A stretch of 64,000 bases of DNA from Peribacillus simplex NBRC 15720 = DSM 1321 (GCF_002243645.1 NZ_CP017704.1:4854001-4918000); one strand, 5' to 3'; shown: positions 26,531-35,267, counted from the stretch's first letter. The notes: generated from the letters alone by a model not told the origin. Numbers and translations: made by a program.

Positions 26531-26725
26531 CTGATATGAACGAAACTGTAAACCCACCACACCCAAACGAAATTCTTATAGGTTGTGACAATAGATCTGG
26601 ATAATTCCGTGATATATAAGATGAACCATATCAAGATTATAGTTAAGAATCAGTATAGAAGATATCCAATTCGAATCTAGACATGCGATGCCGTCACAGG
26701 CCCTTGTACGTGTTATGTAAAATCA
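26531..26725. other. Intergenic after site S2
   Basis: No gene seen. A worn right simple site may be present at ~26537 (CAACTGATATGAACG), but the spacer GGGGCAG is gone. Confidence 0.35.
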
Positions 26726-26755
26726 TAAAAAGCCCATCTATATAAAGATGAGCCA
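26726..26755 (-). terminator. Terminator of the repeat-protein gene
   Basis: On the minus strand GGCTCATCT / AGATGGGC is followed by TTTTTATG. Confidence 0.65.
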
Positions 26756-26793
26756 TTAAATCAAAGAGCAAAACTAATTACTTTCTCTCTGTA

Positions 26794-27516
26794 TTATTTT
26801 TTAACTTGGTTTTGAGGTTGCTTATGATCATTAATTTCTTTCTTTAATTGATCTGGATTTTTACCATCTAGTTTAATACCAAGTTTTTTAGCTTGGCTTT
26901 GAAGGTCTTTGCAATCATTAATTTCTTTCTTTAATTGATTCGGATTTTTACCATCTGGTTTAATACAAAGTTTTTTAGCTTGGCTTTGAAGATCTTTGCC
27001 CTTATTAATTTCTTTCTTTAATTGATCCGGATTTTTACCATCTGGTTTAATACCAAGTTTTTTAGCTTGGCTTTGAAGATCTTTGCCCTTATTAATTTCT
27101 TTCTTTAATTGATCCGGATTTTTACCATCTGGTTTAATACCAAGTTTTTTAGCTTGGCTTTGTAGATCTTTGCCCTTGTTAATTTCTTTCTTTAATTGAT
27201 CCGGATTTTTACCATCTGGTTTAATACCAAGTTTTTTAGCCTGGCTTTGAAGGTCTTTGCAATCATTAATTTCTTTCTTTAACTGATCTACAGTTTTCCC
27301 TTCTATTTTAATGCTAAATCCTTTTGCTTGGCTCTGAAGTTTTTTGAGTTCTGAATTTTGTTTAGAAGATACTTGGTGTGAAACGGATGTTTCCACTTGC
27401 GTCTTCGAAGCTGTATTATGGATATCATTGCTTGCAGCAAACGTCGTAGAAGCTGCCCCTAGAATATTAACTCCTAATGCTCCTGCCATCACATAACCAA
27501 ATAATTTTTTCTTCAT
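26794..27516 (-). CDS. Secreted protein with tandem 29-residue helical repeats
   Basis: 240 aa. A signal peptide (residues 1-~27, STTFAA) precedes about six near-identical 29-residue units (DLQSQAKKLGIKPDGKNPDQ then LKKEINKGK). The unit resembles Rho-N/SAP-like helix-loop-helix motifs, but no known binding role can be assigned. The DNA units (87 bp) are almost identical, which suggests recent expansion or homogenisation. AGGAGG lies before the ATG. It is transcribed against the array direction. Confidence 0.75.
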   Translation of the reverse strand: MKKKLFGYVMAGALGVNILGAASTTFAASNDIHNTASKTQVETSVSHQVSSKQNSELKKLQSQAKGFSIKIEGKTVDQLKKEINDCKDLQSQAKKLGIKPDGKNPDQLKKEINKGKDLQSQAKKLGIKPDGKNPDQLKKEINKGKDLQSQAKKLGIKPDGKNPDQLKKEINKGKDLQSQAKKLCIKPDGKNPNQLKKEINDCKDLQSQAKKLGIKLDGKNPDQLKKEINDHKQPQNQVKK

Positions 27517-27663
27517 AATAAATTCCTCCTAAAAAGTTTGTTTTTAATTAAGTTATCTATTTATTGTTCTCGTTTTTAAATCTGTCGGCTTAACAACTAA
27601 ACTGTTTCTTTTAATACGGAAGACAATTTCCCTCCAAATTACCTCTATATTTACATAATCACT

Positions 27664-27930
27664 TTGCTCCTTTCTGCTTCATTGAAACCAGTATCCCGAA
27701 AGAAGCTTAATTTTTCCTTAAGGGTTGTTTTCATTAAAGACCGAGAAGAAGTTTCAAAGGAATATTATAGTCACCACGATAAAAAAGATAATATATTTGA
27801 AAGAGTAAATATTCAGGTGAATTGGTTAAGTGAAATGGGTTTTAACCATACAGATTGCTATTTTAAGTGGATGGAACTTGCTGTTTTTGGTGGAGTTAAA
27901 TTGAAAACATATATATTTTTTTACAAATAG
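27664..27930 (+). pseudogene. SAM-dependent methyltransferase, C-terminal scrap
   Basis: The last ~45 residues (ERVNIQVNWLSEMGFNHTDC then YFKWMELAVFGGVK) match the common end of class I methyltransferases. The SAM-binding part is absent, and the apparent N-terminus has no ribosome site. It is the tail of a lost gene just before site S3. Confidence 0.6.
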
Positions 27931-27957
27931 GTACATTGCAATCAAAAGGGTACTTAT

Positions 27958-28038
27958 TTACTAACGGGTGCTTAATTGAAGATTCGGATGCCATCTGGGA
28001 GCTTCTTTTGTTTATACAACTAACGGGGCAGGATAGTT
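27958..28038 (+). repeat. Array site S3 (composite)
   Basis: The left simple site has the spacer GGGTGC (27966-27971). A hairpin follows. The right simple site 28018-28038 has arms AACTAAC / GATAGTT and spacer GGGGCAG. Confidence 0.88.
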
Positions 28039-28124
28039 CACTAAGCAAAATATTAAAAATTTCCCGAAATTACATAAAAAGGTACAATTATTTAAAAAAG
28101 TGAAAGATAGATGAGGGATTTGTT

Positions 28125-28586
28125 ATGAAAATTAGTCAAACTAGGAATTTCAATCTGGTCGCTAAATTAAATAAATATGTGCACGATTTACATTCAAATT
28201 TATATCCTAAATACTTTAAGGAATATAACTATGAAAATGTGAAGGGAGTTTTCAAAAGTCTGGTTCATAACGAAAGTTTCATTTTCCTTTTGTTAGAAGA
28301 TAACGAAGAAGCACTTGGCTATGCTTGGATAGAGATAAGAGAATATCCGGAAAATGCGTTAAAAAAAGGATATAAGTCTGTTTATGTACACCAGATTAGC
28401 ATTGTAGAAACAAAGAGGAATAAGGGTTATGGTTCAAGTCTTATGGAATGTATATATGAAATTGCAAAAGATCGAGGAATAGATTTAATAGAATTAGATT
28501 ATTGGTTTGAGAACAGTGTTGCAAAGGACTTCTATAAAAAGCAAAATTTTATAAAGTACAGAGAATTTGTTTATAAAGAACTGTAA
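28125..28586 (+). CDS. GNAT-family N-acetyltransferase
   Basis: 153 aa. The GNAT core is seen: acetyl-CoA loop in VETKRNKGYGSSLMECIYEI (R/Q-x-x-G-x-G/A) and the end motif ELDYWFENSVAKDFYKKQNF. The substrate is unknown; proteins of this size often acetylate small molecules such as antibiotics or amines. It is the only gene of the cassette between S3 and S4, starts ~85 bp after the right simple site and ends 9 bp before the next site. Confidence 0.88.
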   Translation: MKISQTRNFNLVAKLNKYVHDLHSNLYPKYFKEYNYENVKGVFKSLVHNESFIFLLLEDNEEALGYAWIEIREYPENALKKGYKSVYVHQISIVETKRNKGYGSSLMECIYEIAKDRGIDLIELDYWFENSVAKDFYKKQNFIKYREFVYKEL

Positions 28587-28595
28587 TTCTTTATG

Positions 28596-28711
28596 AACTA
28601 ACGGGTGCTTTACTTCATTACCAGGAGCTGATCAGCAGCTCCTTTTCTTATGCAACTATAGGGGCAGTGAAGGATCGCTTTTTCTTATGGAACTATCGGG
28701 GCAGGTTAGTG
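28596..28711 (+). repeat. Array site S4 with an extra right half
   Basis: Left simple site 28596-28615 (spacer GGGTGC, type-2 hairpin GGAGCTGATCAGCAGCTCC). Two right simple sites follow: a worn one at 28654 (AACTATA, GGGGCAG) and a good one at 28691-28711 (AACTATC, GGGGCAG, GTTAGTG), with a terminator scrap between. The doubling looks like the scar of a lost cassette. Confidence 0.85.
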
Positions 28712-28767
28712 GAATAAAAAGTGAATTAATCCATTATTATCTGTATTATGTTAACTGCATAAATCAG

Positions 28768-28803
28768 TTGTACAGAGATAATAAAGTTGTTTAATTTGCA
28801 ATT
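28768..28803 (+). repeat. 36-bp repeat flanking the DinB-like gene, left copy
   Basis: TGTACAGAGATAATAAAGTT and the following 16 bp recur at 29526-29561 with one mismatch. The two copies bracket the gene at 28907-29416 inside one cassette. Confidence 0.75.
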
Positions 28804-28906
28804 ATTTTGCGGTAATGAAATTAAATATCAAATAAAGGAAATATCTTCTTGAAAGTCGAATATTAGCCTAGAACCATAATTAACTATTCCGATGAGGAGG
28901 ATTCTT

Positions 28907-29416
28907 GTGCGTCCACGACCATTATCTATTGAAAATCCAGAGTATGATAGGTATGTTAGTCTTGTGCCGGATGGAGATATTGAAGAAATACTTAGTAAGC
29001 AACGAACTAAGACCATTACCCTCTTGAGCAGCATATCAGAGGAGTCAGCAAGGAAGGCGTACGCACCAGGGAAATGGACTTTAAAAGAAGTGATTGGGCA
29101 TATGGCCGACGTGGAACGTGTGATGTCGTATCGAATGCTTGCCATTGCACGAAATGAAAGTGCACCACTCCCAGCAATGGATCAGGATCAATACGTTTCT
29201 GCGGCAAACTTCAACAAATTATCCTGGGAGCAGCTACTAGCTGGTTTAGACACGGTACGCTCCAACACGTTAAGTCTTATTTCAACCATTGATGATGCAG
29301 CGTGGGATCGTAATGGAACTGTAATGGACAGCCCAGTTTCGATAGGTACCTTTGCATATGGCATTGTCGGGCACGAGTTACACCATATGAAAGTGATTAG
29401 TGATAAATACTTATAA
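28907..29416 (+). CDS. DinB/YfiT-like metal-binding protein
   Basis: 169 aa from GTG 28907, 6 bp after GAGGAGG; the ATG at 28892 overlaps that site. The four-helix DinB fold is indicated by GKWTLKEVIGHMADVERV and by VGHELHHMKVI. The three His would bind a divalent metal. Family members are thiol-dependent S-transferases or are uncharacterised. It is alone in its cassette and followed by a strong terminator. Confidence 0.83.
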   Translation: MRPRPLSIENPEYDRYVSLVPDGDIEEILSKQRTKTITLLSSISEESARKAYAPGKWTLKEVIGHMADVERVMSYRMLAIARNESAPLPAMDQDQYVSAANFNKLSWEQLLAGLDTVRSNTLSLISTIDDAAWDRNGTVMDSPVSIGTFAYGIVGHELHHMKVISDKYL

Positions 29417-29429
29417 GTCTTTTTCTATT

Positions 29430-29478
29430 AATGAAAAAACCTAATTTCTCATTTAATGCTGAGAAATTAGGTTTTTTA
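29430..29478 (+). terminator. Terminator of the DinB-like gene
   Basis: AAAACCTAATTTCTCA / TGAGAAATTAGGTTTT perfect stem. Confidence 0.85.
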
Positions 29479-29525
29479 ATATTGAAACTTCCTTAACGTT
29501 GTAAATCCGCATTTTCCTGACGCTA

Positions 29526-29561
29526 CTGTACAGAGATAATAAAGTTGTTTAATTTACAATA
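29526..29561 (+). repeat. 36-bp repeat flanking the DinB-like gene, right copy
   Basis: Second copy of the 28768-28803 sequence, between the DinB terminator and site S5. Confidence 0.75.
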
Positions 29562-29603
29562 AAGTCATTAAAAAATAATAATGTTGTTTAAAAATCCTTA
29601 TGT

Positions 29604-29622
29604 CACTAACGGGCCAGGATAG
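29604..29622 (+). repeat. Array site S5 (right simple site, cut by IS-A)
   Basis: CACTAAC, GGGCCAG and GATAG, then IS-A copy 2 begins directly after the AG. Confidence 0.8.
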
Positions 29623-31176
29623 CATTCCTGTAGTTCGTTATTTTTCAGCTTTGAAAAAAATAGGGCTCCTCAGTAAGATATGAGTAAGACACCACTCTAA
29701 CTCAAAACTTTAGGAGGAACCCTAATATGAAGTTTAAAATGCAAGATAAACAAAATCAACTAATAGAAAGAATTTCCGATAAACACCTTGTTGTTGGAGT
29801 GGATATTGCCCAACAATTACATGTGGCTAGAGCAGTGAATTTCCGTGGAATTGTAGTCGGAGATCCACTTGCATTTGAAAATAATGAAGATGGATTTGCT
29901 AGTTTATTAAAATGGATGGATAAGCTTCAAAGATTAAATAAACTGGATGCAGCCATCGTGGGAATGGAACCTACAGGCCATTACTGGATTAATCTTTCAA
30001 AGTGGCTATGGAATTGAGGTAGTAACAGTAAACCCTCACTTAGTAAAAAGGAATAAAGAAAACCGTGATAATACTCAGTCCAAAAGTGATAAGAAAGATG
30101 CCCTGGTCATCGCTGATATGGTGAAGAACGGTTACTACGCCTTTGTCAGGAACACCTCAGAATCATTTGAAATACTTAGGGTCCTTATGTCTAACCGTGA
30201 TGTGGTAGTTAAACGACTCGTTAGCACGATTAATCAATTAAACCGTTGGGTGGATATTGTCTTTCCCGAACTCAGGCAAGTATTTAAAGACATTACTGGT
30301 AAAGGGGCTATCGCCACACTTCGTTTATTTCCATCTCCAATGGAACTGCGTTCCCTGAAACCTCATGATGTTGTTTCAGGATGGAAATCAATAATGAAGA
30401 GGCAGCCTGGATTAAAGAAAGCTCAATTACTTCTTCAGTTAGCTAGGAAATCTGTCGGCACAAGACAAGCACTTGAAGCGTATAAATTCCATTTGGAACA
30501 ATTAATAGAGGAGTATGACCTCGCAGCTCGAAAGAGTGGAACAAGAGGTTAAGGATGTTTTAAAACAAATACCTTTTGCCAAGAAGCTTCTTGCCATTAA
30601 GGGAATTAGTGAAATTTCTTTAGCCGGAATATTAGGTGAAGCAGGAGATCTAAGTGGTTTTTCACACGGTAATTCTTTACTTCGGCACGCTGGGTTGCAT
30701 CTGGCTGAAGCAAGCTCTGGAAAGTGGAAAGGCCAAATTGTCATTTCTAAGCGAGGGCGATCCAGGCTAAGGCGTTTCCTTTACTTAGCCACCATGAGCC
30801 TTGTGATGAATAACACGGAATTTCGAGCCATTCACACCCATAATGTTAAGGTGAAAAAAATGAAGAAAATGAAATCGATTATTAAATTGGTAGGTAAGCT
30901 AGCCAGGATATTTGTTGGAATAGCACGCAGAAACGAGTCTTATTGTGCAGATAAAGTTCAACCTATAACTGAACTGGTTGCCTAGTTTTAAAGGGGGATT
31001 TTTTAATAGGGTTCTCGAAGGGAACCTTCAAAAACTAATTTTCATAGACTTTTTCTTTTTACGAATGTTGGCTTATTCGTAGGATTTCAAATATGTACGG
31101 AGTACCAGATTTCTTGAACAAAAGGACATCGACCCATCAGGATAGCATAACTGGCCTCCACCCCTTGGATAGGCAT
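29623..31176 (+). mobile_element. IS-A copy 2, decayed
   Basis: Nearly identical to copy 3 at 45318 but with two separate 8-bp deletions in the transposase gene. The right end stops after GGATAGGCAT, before the donor-guide segment. It joins directly to a left half-site (S6). It cannot make transposase or a full guide RNA. Confidence 0.88.
29727..30985 (+). pseudogene. IS110-family transposase of IS-A copy 2, two frameshifts
   Basis: Compared with the intact copy at 45422, TTAAACAA is missing near 30009 and TCTTACAA near 30526. Each 8-bp loss shifts the frame and the net loss of 16 bp does not restore it. The DEDD domain is cut after ~93 residues. Otherwise the sequence differs at only a handful of positions, so the losses are recent. 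Confidence 0.9.
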
Positions 31177-31177
31177 A

Positions 31178-31249
31178 GGTGCGTTAGCTAAAGATCGGAG
31201 CTGTCTCTAAGGCAGCTTTTTCTTATGGAACTAAAGGGGCAGGTTAGCT
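31178..31249 (+). repeat. Array site S6 (composite)
   Basis: The left part starts inside the spacer (GGTGCGTTAGCT, 31179-31190). The terminator hairpin GAGCTGTCTCTAAGGCAGCT follows. The right simple site 31229-31249 has AACTAAA, GGGGCAG and GTTAGCT. Confidence 0.85.
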
Positions 31250-31321
31250 CATTTAGAATAAAGTATTATATGTTAATATTATATTTATTAAAATAAATAA
31301 TTGAGGGGAGGGATAAAAAGG

Positions 31322-31690
31322 TTGAAATCAATGTTTAAGTCAAAGTTTTTTAGAGTTTTTGTTATTATACTTGCTTTAATTTTTGTACTAGTATTTTTAA
31401 AAAGGGATGTTATTTTTCAAGAGGGAAATCCTATTCCGTTAGCAATTGCATTTACAAAATTAACATTTCAAGATGTTGAAATGGTACGTGTTTGGCAAAA
31501 CCCTGATCAATACATAGTAAAACAAGGCAACTACGAGCCATTTATTAAATATATGGAAGATGAAGGTGAGAATTATATTGGAGAATTTGAAGATGGCTTT
31601 TTGTTTGAAAATGAAAAGGGTAATATTACTAGTCACATAGGAATTAAGTCTTTTACAAAATATTACGATCTTATTGATGCTCCTTATTGA
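31322..31690 (+). CDS. Membrane-anchored protein of unknown function
   Basis: 122 aa from TTG 31322, 9 bp after GGGAGGG. Residues ~8-26 form one membrane helix (FRVFVIILALIFVLVFL). The outside part (~95 aa) has no known motif. Sole gene of its cassette. Confidence 0.65.
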   Translation: MKSMFKSKFFRVFVIILALIFVLVFLKRDVIFQEGNPIPLAIAFTKLTFQDVEMVRVWQNPDQYIVKQGNYEPFIKYMEDEGENYIGEFEDGFLFENEKGNITSHIGIKSFTKYYDLIDAPY

Positions 31691-31744
31691 TGCTCACCAA
31701 ACCCGGACATTATTCTTTCTTATTTTATTCAAAAACTGTGGCAT

Positions 31745-31814
31745 ATGAGAAAGTTAAATATAAACTTTTATAAAATAAGTGGCTTTACACCTGTTTCAGG
31801 AGGAGTTAGGCATT
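31745..31814 (+). pseudogene. GNAT acetyltransferase tail fragment
   Basis: HMRKLNINFYKISGFTPVSG then GVRH and a stop at ~31816. It resembles the last residues of GNAT proteins (compare NFYETCGFTSCSGG at 32375) and lies between the cassette gene and S7. Confidence 0.5.
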
Positions 31815-31838
31815 AATAAAATTAATGAATTTTTAATG

Positions 31839-31919
31839 AACTAACGGGTGCGTTAGCTGAAGATCGGAGCTGTCTTTAAGGCAGCTCTTTTCTTATGGAA
31901 CTAAAGGGGCAGATTAGTT
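31839..31919 (+). repeat. Array site S7 (composite, near-consensus)
   Basis: Left: AACTAAC, GGGTGC, GTTAGCT (31839-31858). Hairpin GAGCTGTCTTTAAGGCAGCT. Right: AACTAAA, GGGGCAG, ATTAGTT (31899-31919). Confidence 0.9.
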
Positions 31920-31979
31920 GTACAAGCAATAGGACTTCATAATATTGAATTCTATTGTAGATGATGAAAGGGGAATTAA

Positions 31980-32375
31980 ATGTACTATAAGGTCATAATA
32001 AACATGCCAATATCTAATCATGAAGTACCAGAATTAAGGGAACTGATTGGTTGGGGAAGACGAGACAAAGACTTCCCAACCTTATTCAAACGATGTAACT
32101 TTTGGGCTGGAGTAAGAAACGAAAAAAATAATAATCTTATAGCATTTGGTTATGTTGCTGGCATGGGATTAGAACATGGTTATATGGAAGACATAATTGT
32201 TCATCCTGATTATCAAAAAATGGGAATTTTTGTGGAGTTAGTAAGAGAATTATTAAGCGAATCTGAACGGTATGGTTTAGAAATTGTTACCTTAACGTAT
32301 GATCCCAAACATAAAAACTTTTATGAAACTTGTGGCTTTACTTCCTGTTCAGGTGGGTTATGGAAAAAACGGTAA
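31980..32375 (+). CDS. GNAT-family N-acetyltransferase
   Basis: 131 aa. It has the GNAT acetyl-CoA region (MEDIIVHPDYQKMGIFVELV) and C-terminal FYETCGF. The loop reads Q-K-M-G-I-F rather than the usual R/Q-x-x-G-x-G/A, a mild deviation. AAAGGGG precedes the ATG. Sole gene of the cassette between S7 and S8, ending a few bases before S8. Confidence 0.85.
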   Translation: MYYKVIINMPISNHEVPELRELIGWGRRDKDFPTLFKRCNFWAGVRNEKNNNLIAFGYVAGMGLEHGYMEDIIVHPDYQKMGIFVELVRELLSESERYGLEIVTLTYDPKHKNFYETCGFTSCSGGLWKKR

Positions 32376-32377
32376 TG

Positions 32378-32424
32378 AACTAACAGGTGCTTTACTTCAT
32401 TATCAGAAGCTTCTTTTTTATGGG
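32378..32424 (+). repeat. Array site S8 (left half only)
   Basis: AACTAAC, AGGTGC, TTTACTT, then AGAAGCTTCTTTTTT as hairpin. The right half is replaced by an IS-C-like left end. Confidence 0.8.
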
Positions 32425-32575
32425 AATTATTGTAATTAACGAAAATGAGATTTGAGCACAAAAAGACCTCTTGATATGATGAAAGTGTCCCAAGCTCGTA
32501 AGCGAAAAGGACAAATACATCATAAACAGGAGGCCTATCATGAATTATAATTAAAACAAGTAAAAAACGGTACAA
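32425..32575 (+). mobile_element. Left-end remnant of an IS-C-like element
   Basis: Closely resembles 37850-37980: AAAATGAGATTTGAGCAC, then AAAAAGACCTCTTGATATGA and an ATGAATTATAAT start that is soon lost. Transposase and right end are gone. The Pcp operon now abuts it, so that operon probably replaced the rest. Confidence 0.75.
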
Positions 32576-33223
32576 TTAATGGGTCGTCCCGCCGACTGTA
32601 TGAATATCCGATTCATATTTAGCAGTTGTGACAGCAGCTATTTTTATGCCCTTAACAATTGTCTCAAGGCTTAAGCTAGGCGCTTCTTTATTAATGGTTT
32701 GCTCCGGAATGAAGGGAATATGGATAAATCCACCCCGGATGCTTGATGAGGTTCGGGTGATATAGTCCATTAATCCATAGAAGATATGGTTGCATACAAA
32801 TGTTCCGGCGGTATGGGATACCGATGCAGGAATGTTGCTTTCCTTCATGTTTTCGACAATTCTTTTGATAGGGATCGTAGACCAATAGGCTACTGGTCCT
32901 TTGTCTGCAATCGGCTCATCAATAGGCTGGTTTCCTTGATTGTCTGGGATTCTAGCATCATCGATATTGATTGCCACCCGTTCAGGTGTGATGTGAAGCC
33001 GTCCCCCGGCTTGTCCTACACAGATAACGATGTCAGGATTATGCTGCTGGATAAGGTGCTCCATTACTGCAATTGATTTCCCGAATACCGTTGGGATTTG
33101 TTCAGCAACTAGAGTCACATCATCAATAACTTCTCCATGTAACTGTTTTACTGCTTCCCAGGAAGGGTTTACTCTTTCTCCGCCAAAGGGCTCAAACCCG
33201 GTTAATAACACTTTTTGCTTCAT
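32576..33223 (-). CDS. pcp: Pyrrolidone-carboxylate peptidase (type I)
   Basis: 215 aa, a C15 cysteine peptidase that removes N-terminal pyroglutamate. The catalytic triad falls at canonical positions: E81 (TPERVAIN), C144 (GTFVCNHIFY) and H168 (GGFIHIPFIPEQ). AGGAGGGATC lies before the ATG. It is 11 bp after the DUF979 gene, and the three minus-strand genes form an operon known from bacilli. No array sites lie inside the operon. Confidence 0.95.
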   Translation of the reverse strand: MKQKVLLTGFEPFGGERVNPSWEAVKQLHGEVIDDVTLVAEQIPTVFGKSIAVMEHLIQQHNPDIVICVGQAGGRLHITPERVAINIDDARIPDNQGNQPIDEPIADKGPVAYWSTIPIKRIVENMKESNIPASVSHTAGTFVCNHIFYGLMDYITRTSSSIRGGFIHIPFIPEQTINKEAPSLSLETIVKGIKIAAVTTAKYESDIHTVGGTTH

Positions 33224-33234
33224 GAAGATCCCTC

Positions 33235-34197
33235 CTATACGCCTAATGAAACAAGTACGTACATAAGTACGATATTGAAAGCTAATATTGCCAAAGCTGT
33301 TGGAACTTGAACTTTTATGACATGGTTTTTATCTTTCAAGTCCAGCAAGGCTGCCGGCACAATATTAAAGTTGGCAGCCATTGGTGTCATTAATGTTCCA
33401 CAATAACCCGCAAACATAGATAGGGCAGCTATATGATTTGGATTAGCGTCAAATTGGTTAATCAGAAAAGGAATGGCGATACCTGCAGCCATAACTGGGA
33501 AGGCAGCAAAGGCGTTCCCCATGATCATAGTGAATATAGCCATGCCGAGACAGAAAATGACCACAATCCAAAATAGAGAACCTTCGGGAATGATTGCTGT
33601 CACAGCTTTGGAAACGACTGTACCAACCCCTGCATTTGTGTAAATGGTTCCCAATGTTGCAAGTAGCTGTGGCAGCAATACAGCCCAACCAATAGATTCT
33701 AGCAGGCGACGTGATTCTTTCACAGCTCCTGCAGGTGTTCCGCGTGTCATCACCATCGCAAAAATAATGGCAGCCAAACACGCCAGACCTAAAGCAACCA
33801 TCGTTACATTAGATGGATCCAGCAAAGCCTTTCCGCCAATTTTAACACCGTCTAGCAGTTTAGAACCAGCTAAGGTTAGAATAGGAATCAAGATGGCGGG
33901 TAGGAAAAGACGACCGCCAAGCTTTTTCCTTCTCTCTTCCTTTACAGTAATGCTTTCTTCAACATGTTCGCTTTTCTTTAACCCGCCACCTGCAATGATT
34001 AAAACCATAATAATAACCATAAGCCCAATGTAAAATGGCGGAATAATTTGGCCGAACATTAATGTAATTGAATAAATCAAGTAAAAGCTTCCCGTAGTCA
34101 ATCGGCGGCTGTTCGTCCGATCGGTGAAAATATATAGGGAGCAGCCTAGAACAATGATGCCCATCAATACGTAAATCATTTCAACTGAGAATATCAT
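33235..34197 (-). CDS. DUF979 membrane protein
   Basis: 320 aa with about nine predicted membrane helices. PLLATLGTIYTNAGVG and FAGYCGTLMTPMAANFNIVP are typical of DUF979. It is always found with DUF969 and often with Pcp. The pair probably forms a two-subunit transporter, perhaps for pyroglutamate or its peptides, which is inference from gene context. Confidence 0.88.
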   Translation of the reverse strand: MIFSVEMIYVLMGIIVLGCSLYIFTDRTNSRRLTTGSFYLIYSITLMFGQIIPPFYIGLMVIIMVLIIAGGGLKKSEHVEESITVKEERRKKLGGRLFLPAILIPILTLAGSKLLDGVKIGGKALLDPSNVTMVALGLACLAAIIFAMVMTRGTPAGAVKESRRLLESIGWAVLLPQLLATLGTIYTNAGVGTVVSKAVTAIIPEGSLFWIVVIFCLGMAIFTMIMGNAFAAFPVMAAGIAIPFLINQFDANPNHIAALSMFAGYCGTLMTPMAANFNIVPAALLDLKDKNHVIKVQVPTALAILAFNIVLMYVLVSLGV

Positions 34198-34229
34198 AAT
34201 AGATGCTCACTTTCTCTTTGGAGTGTTTT

Positions 34230-34907
34230 TTATTTTTTTCCACGATTGCCCAAACGTTTATCCAGCTTTTTATCAAACATACGGAGGCGAATGGCGTGTA
34301 CGATAAAAGCAAAGATGGCAGTAGGAATTCCCCATAGCGCCATTGATATTGGGTCAGCAGGGATATTGTTTTGTTCAAAAAATCCGTTCATCAATAGAAT
34401 TGCACCAACCGCCACGAAAATATCTTCTCCGAAAAACAAGCCGATATTATCTGTAGCGGCAGCATGTGCACGGATTTCCTGCTGCTCTTTCTCAGGCAGC
34501 TTACCATATTTTGATAGAGCAGCCCCTTCTGCCATTGGGGCAATCAGCGGGCGTACAGTCTGCGGATGACCACCAAGGCTGTTTAAACCAAGAGCAGCTC
34601 CGACTTCCCTAATCAATAAATACATAGTCAATACCCGGCCAACAGTGATGGCTTTAATTTTTGATACCACCTTTGAAGCTTGTTGCTGGAGACCATTTTT
34701 TTCAAGCAGCCCAATAACGGGAAGCGTGACTATTAGAATAGACATGTACCTGTTAGTTGTAAATGCTTCGCCAAATTGGGTAATAATACTGGTAATGGGA
34801 ATACCGGCAATCATCCCCGTTACGAGTGCTGAAACCGTTACCACAACTGCTGAATTGAATCTAAGTACGAATCCAATCATGATTAAAAGAACACCAATTA
34901 GAACCAT
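34230..34907 (-). CDS. DUF969 membrane protein
   Basis: 225 aa, about six predicted helices, with NSLGGHPQTVRPLIAPMAEG and HAAATDNIGLFFGEDIFVAV. It is the first gene of the DUF969-DUF979-pcp operon, with AGGGGAT upstream. The C-terminus is basic (RMFDKKLDKRLGNRGKK). Likely partner of DUF979 in the membrane. Confidence 0.88.
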   Translation of the reverse strand: MVLIGVLLIMIGFVLRFNSAVVVTVSALVTGMIAGIPITSIITQFGEAFTTNRYMSILIVTLPVIGLLEKNGLQQQASKVVSKIKAITVGRVLTMYLLIREVGAALGLNSLGGHPQTVRPLIAPMAEGAALSKYGKLPEKEQQEIRAHAAATDNIGLFFGEDIFVAVGAILLMNGFFEQNNIPADPISMALWGIPTAIFAFIVHAIRLRMFDKKLDKRLGNRGKK

Positions 34908-35192
34908 ATTTATCCCCTTTCTTATTATTAAAACTATTCTGCAAAAATATAGACTAAGTGTTATTGTATATTAAATTAAGAATTTTTTAAATAAATTTTT
35001 ATTAATCCAAGTGATTAATTATGTGAAAATCGAAGTCCTTTTAATGACAGAATAGAAAAAATGCATCAAAAATACTTATTTACAACTGTAGAAAAACTAA
35101 AAAATGGGACACGCCTATTTCGGTGGAAGAAGAAGTATTAAAGAGATACAAGAATAATATCACCAGAAGTAGGATTGTTATATAGTCTATTT
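34908..35192. other. Promoter region of the DUF969 operon and filler
   Basis: AT-rich with no gene. The minus-strand promoter for the operon should lie at about 34920-35000. A worn coding scrap lies at ~35100-35160. No exact boxes can be chosen. Confidence 0.35.
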
Positions 35193-35267
35193 AACTATCG
35201 GGTGCGAAGATCTAAGCTGACTTTAAATTAGCTTTTTCTTTATACATCTATCGAGCGCAGTTTAGTT
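35193..35267 (+). repeat. Array site S9 (composite, worn)
   Basis: Left: AACTATC, GGGTGC. Hairpin TAAGCTGACTTTAAATTAGC with TTTTTC. Right: ATCTATC, GAGCGCAG, TTTAGTT. Confidence 0.8.

Noticed and set aside
33030..33266. Plus-strand frames over the pcp/DUF979/DUF969 operon
   Set aside because: Shadows of well-supported minus-strand genes.
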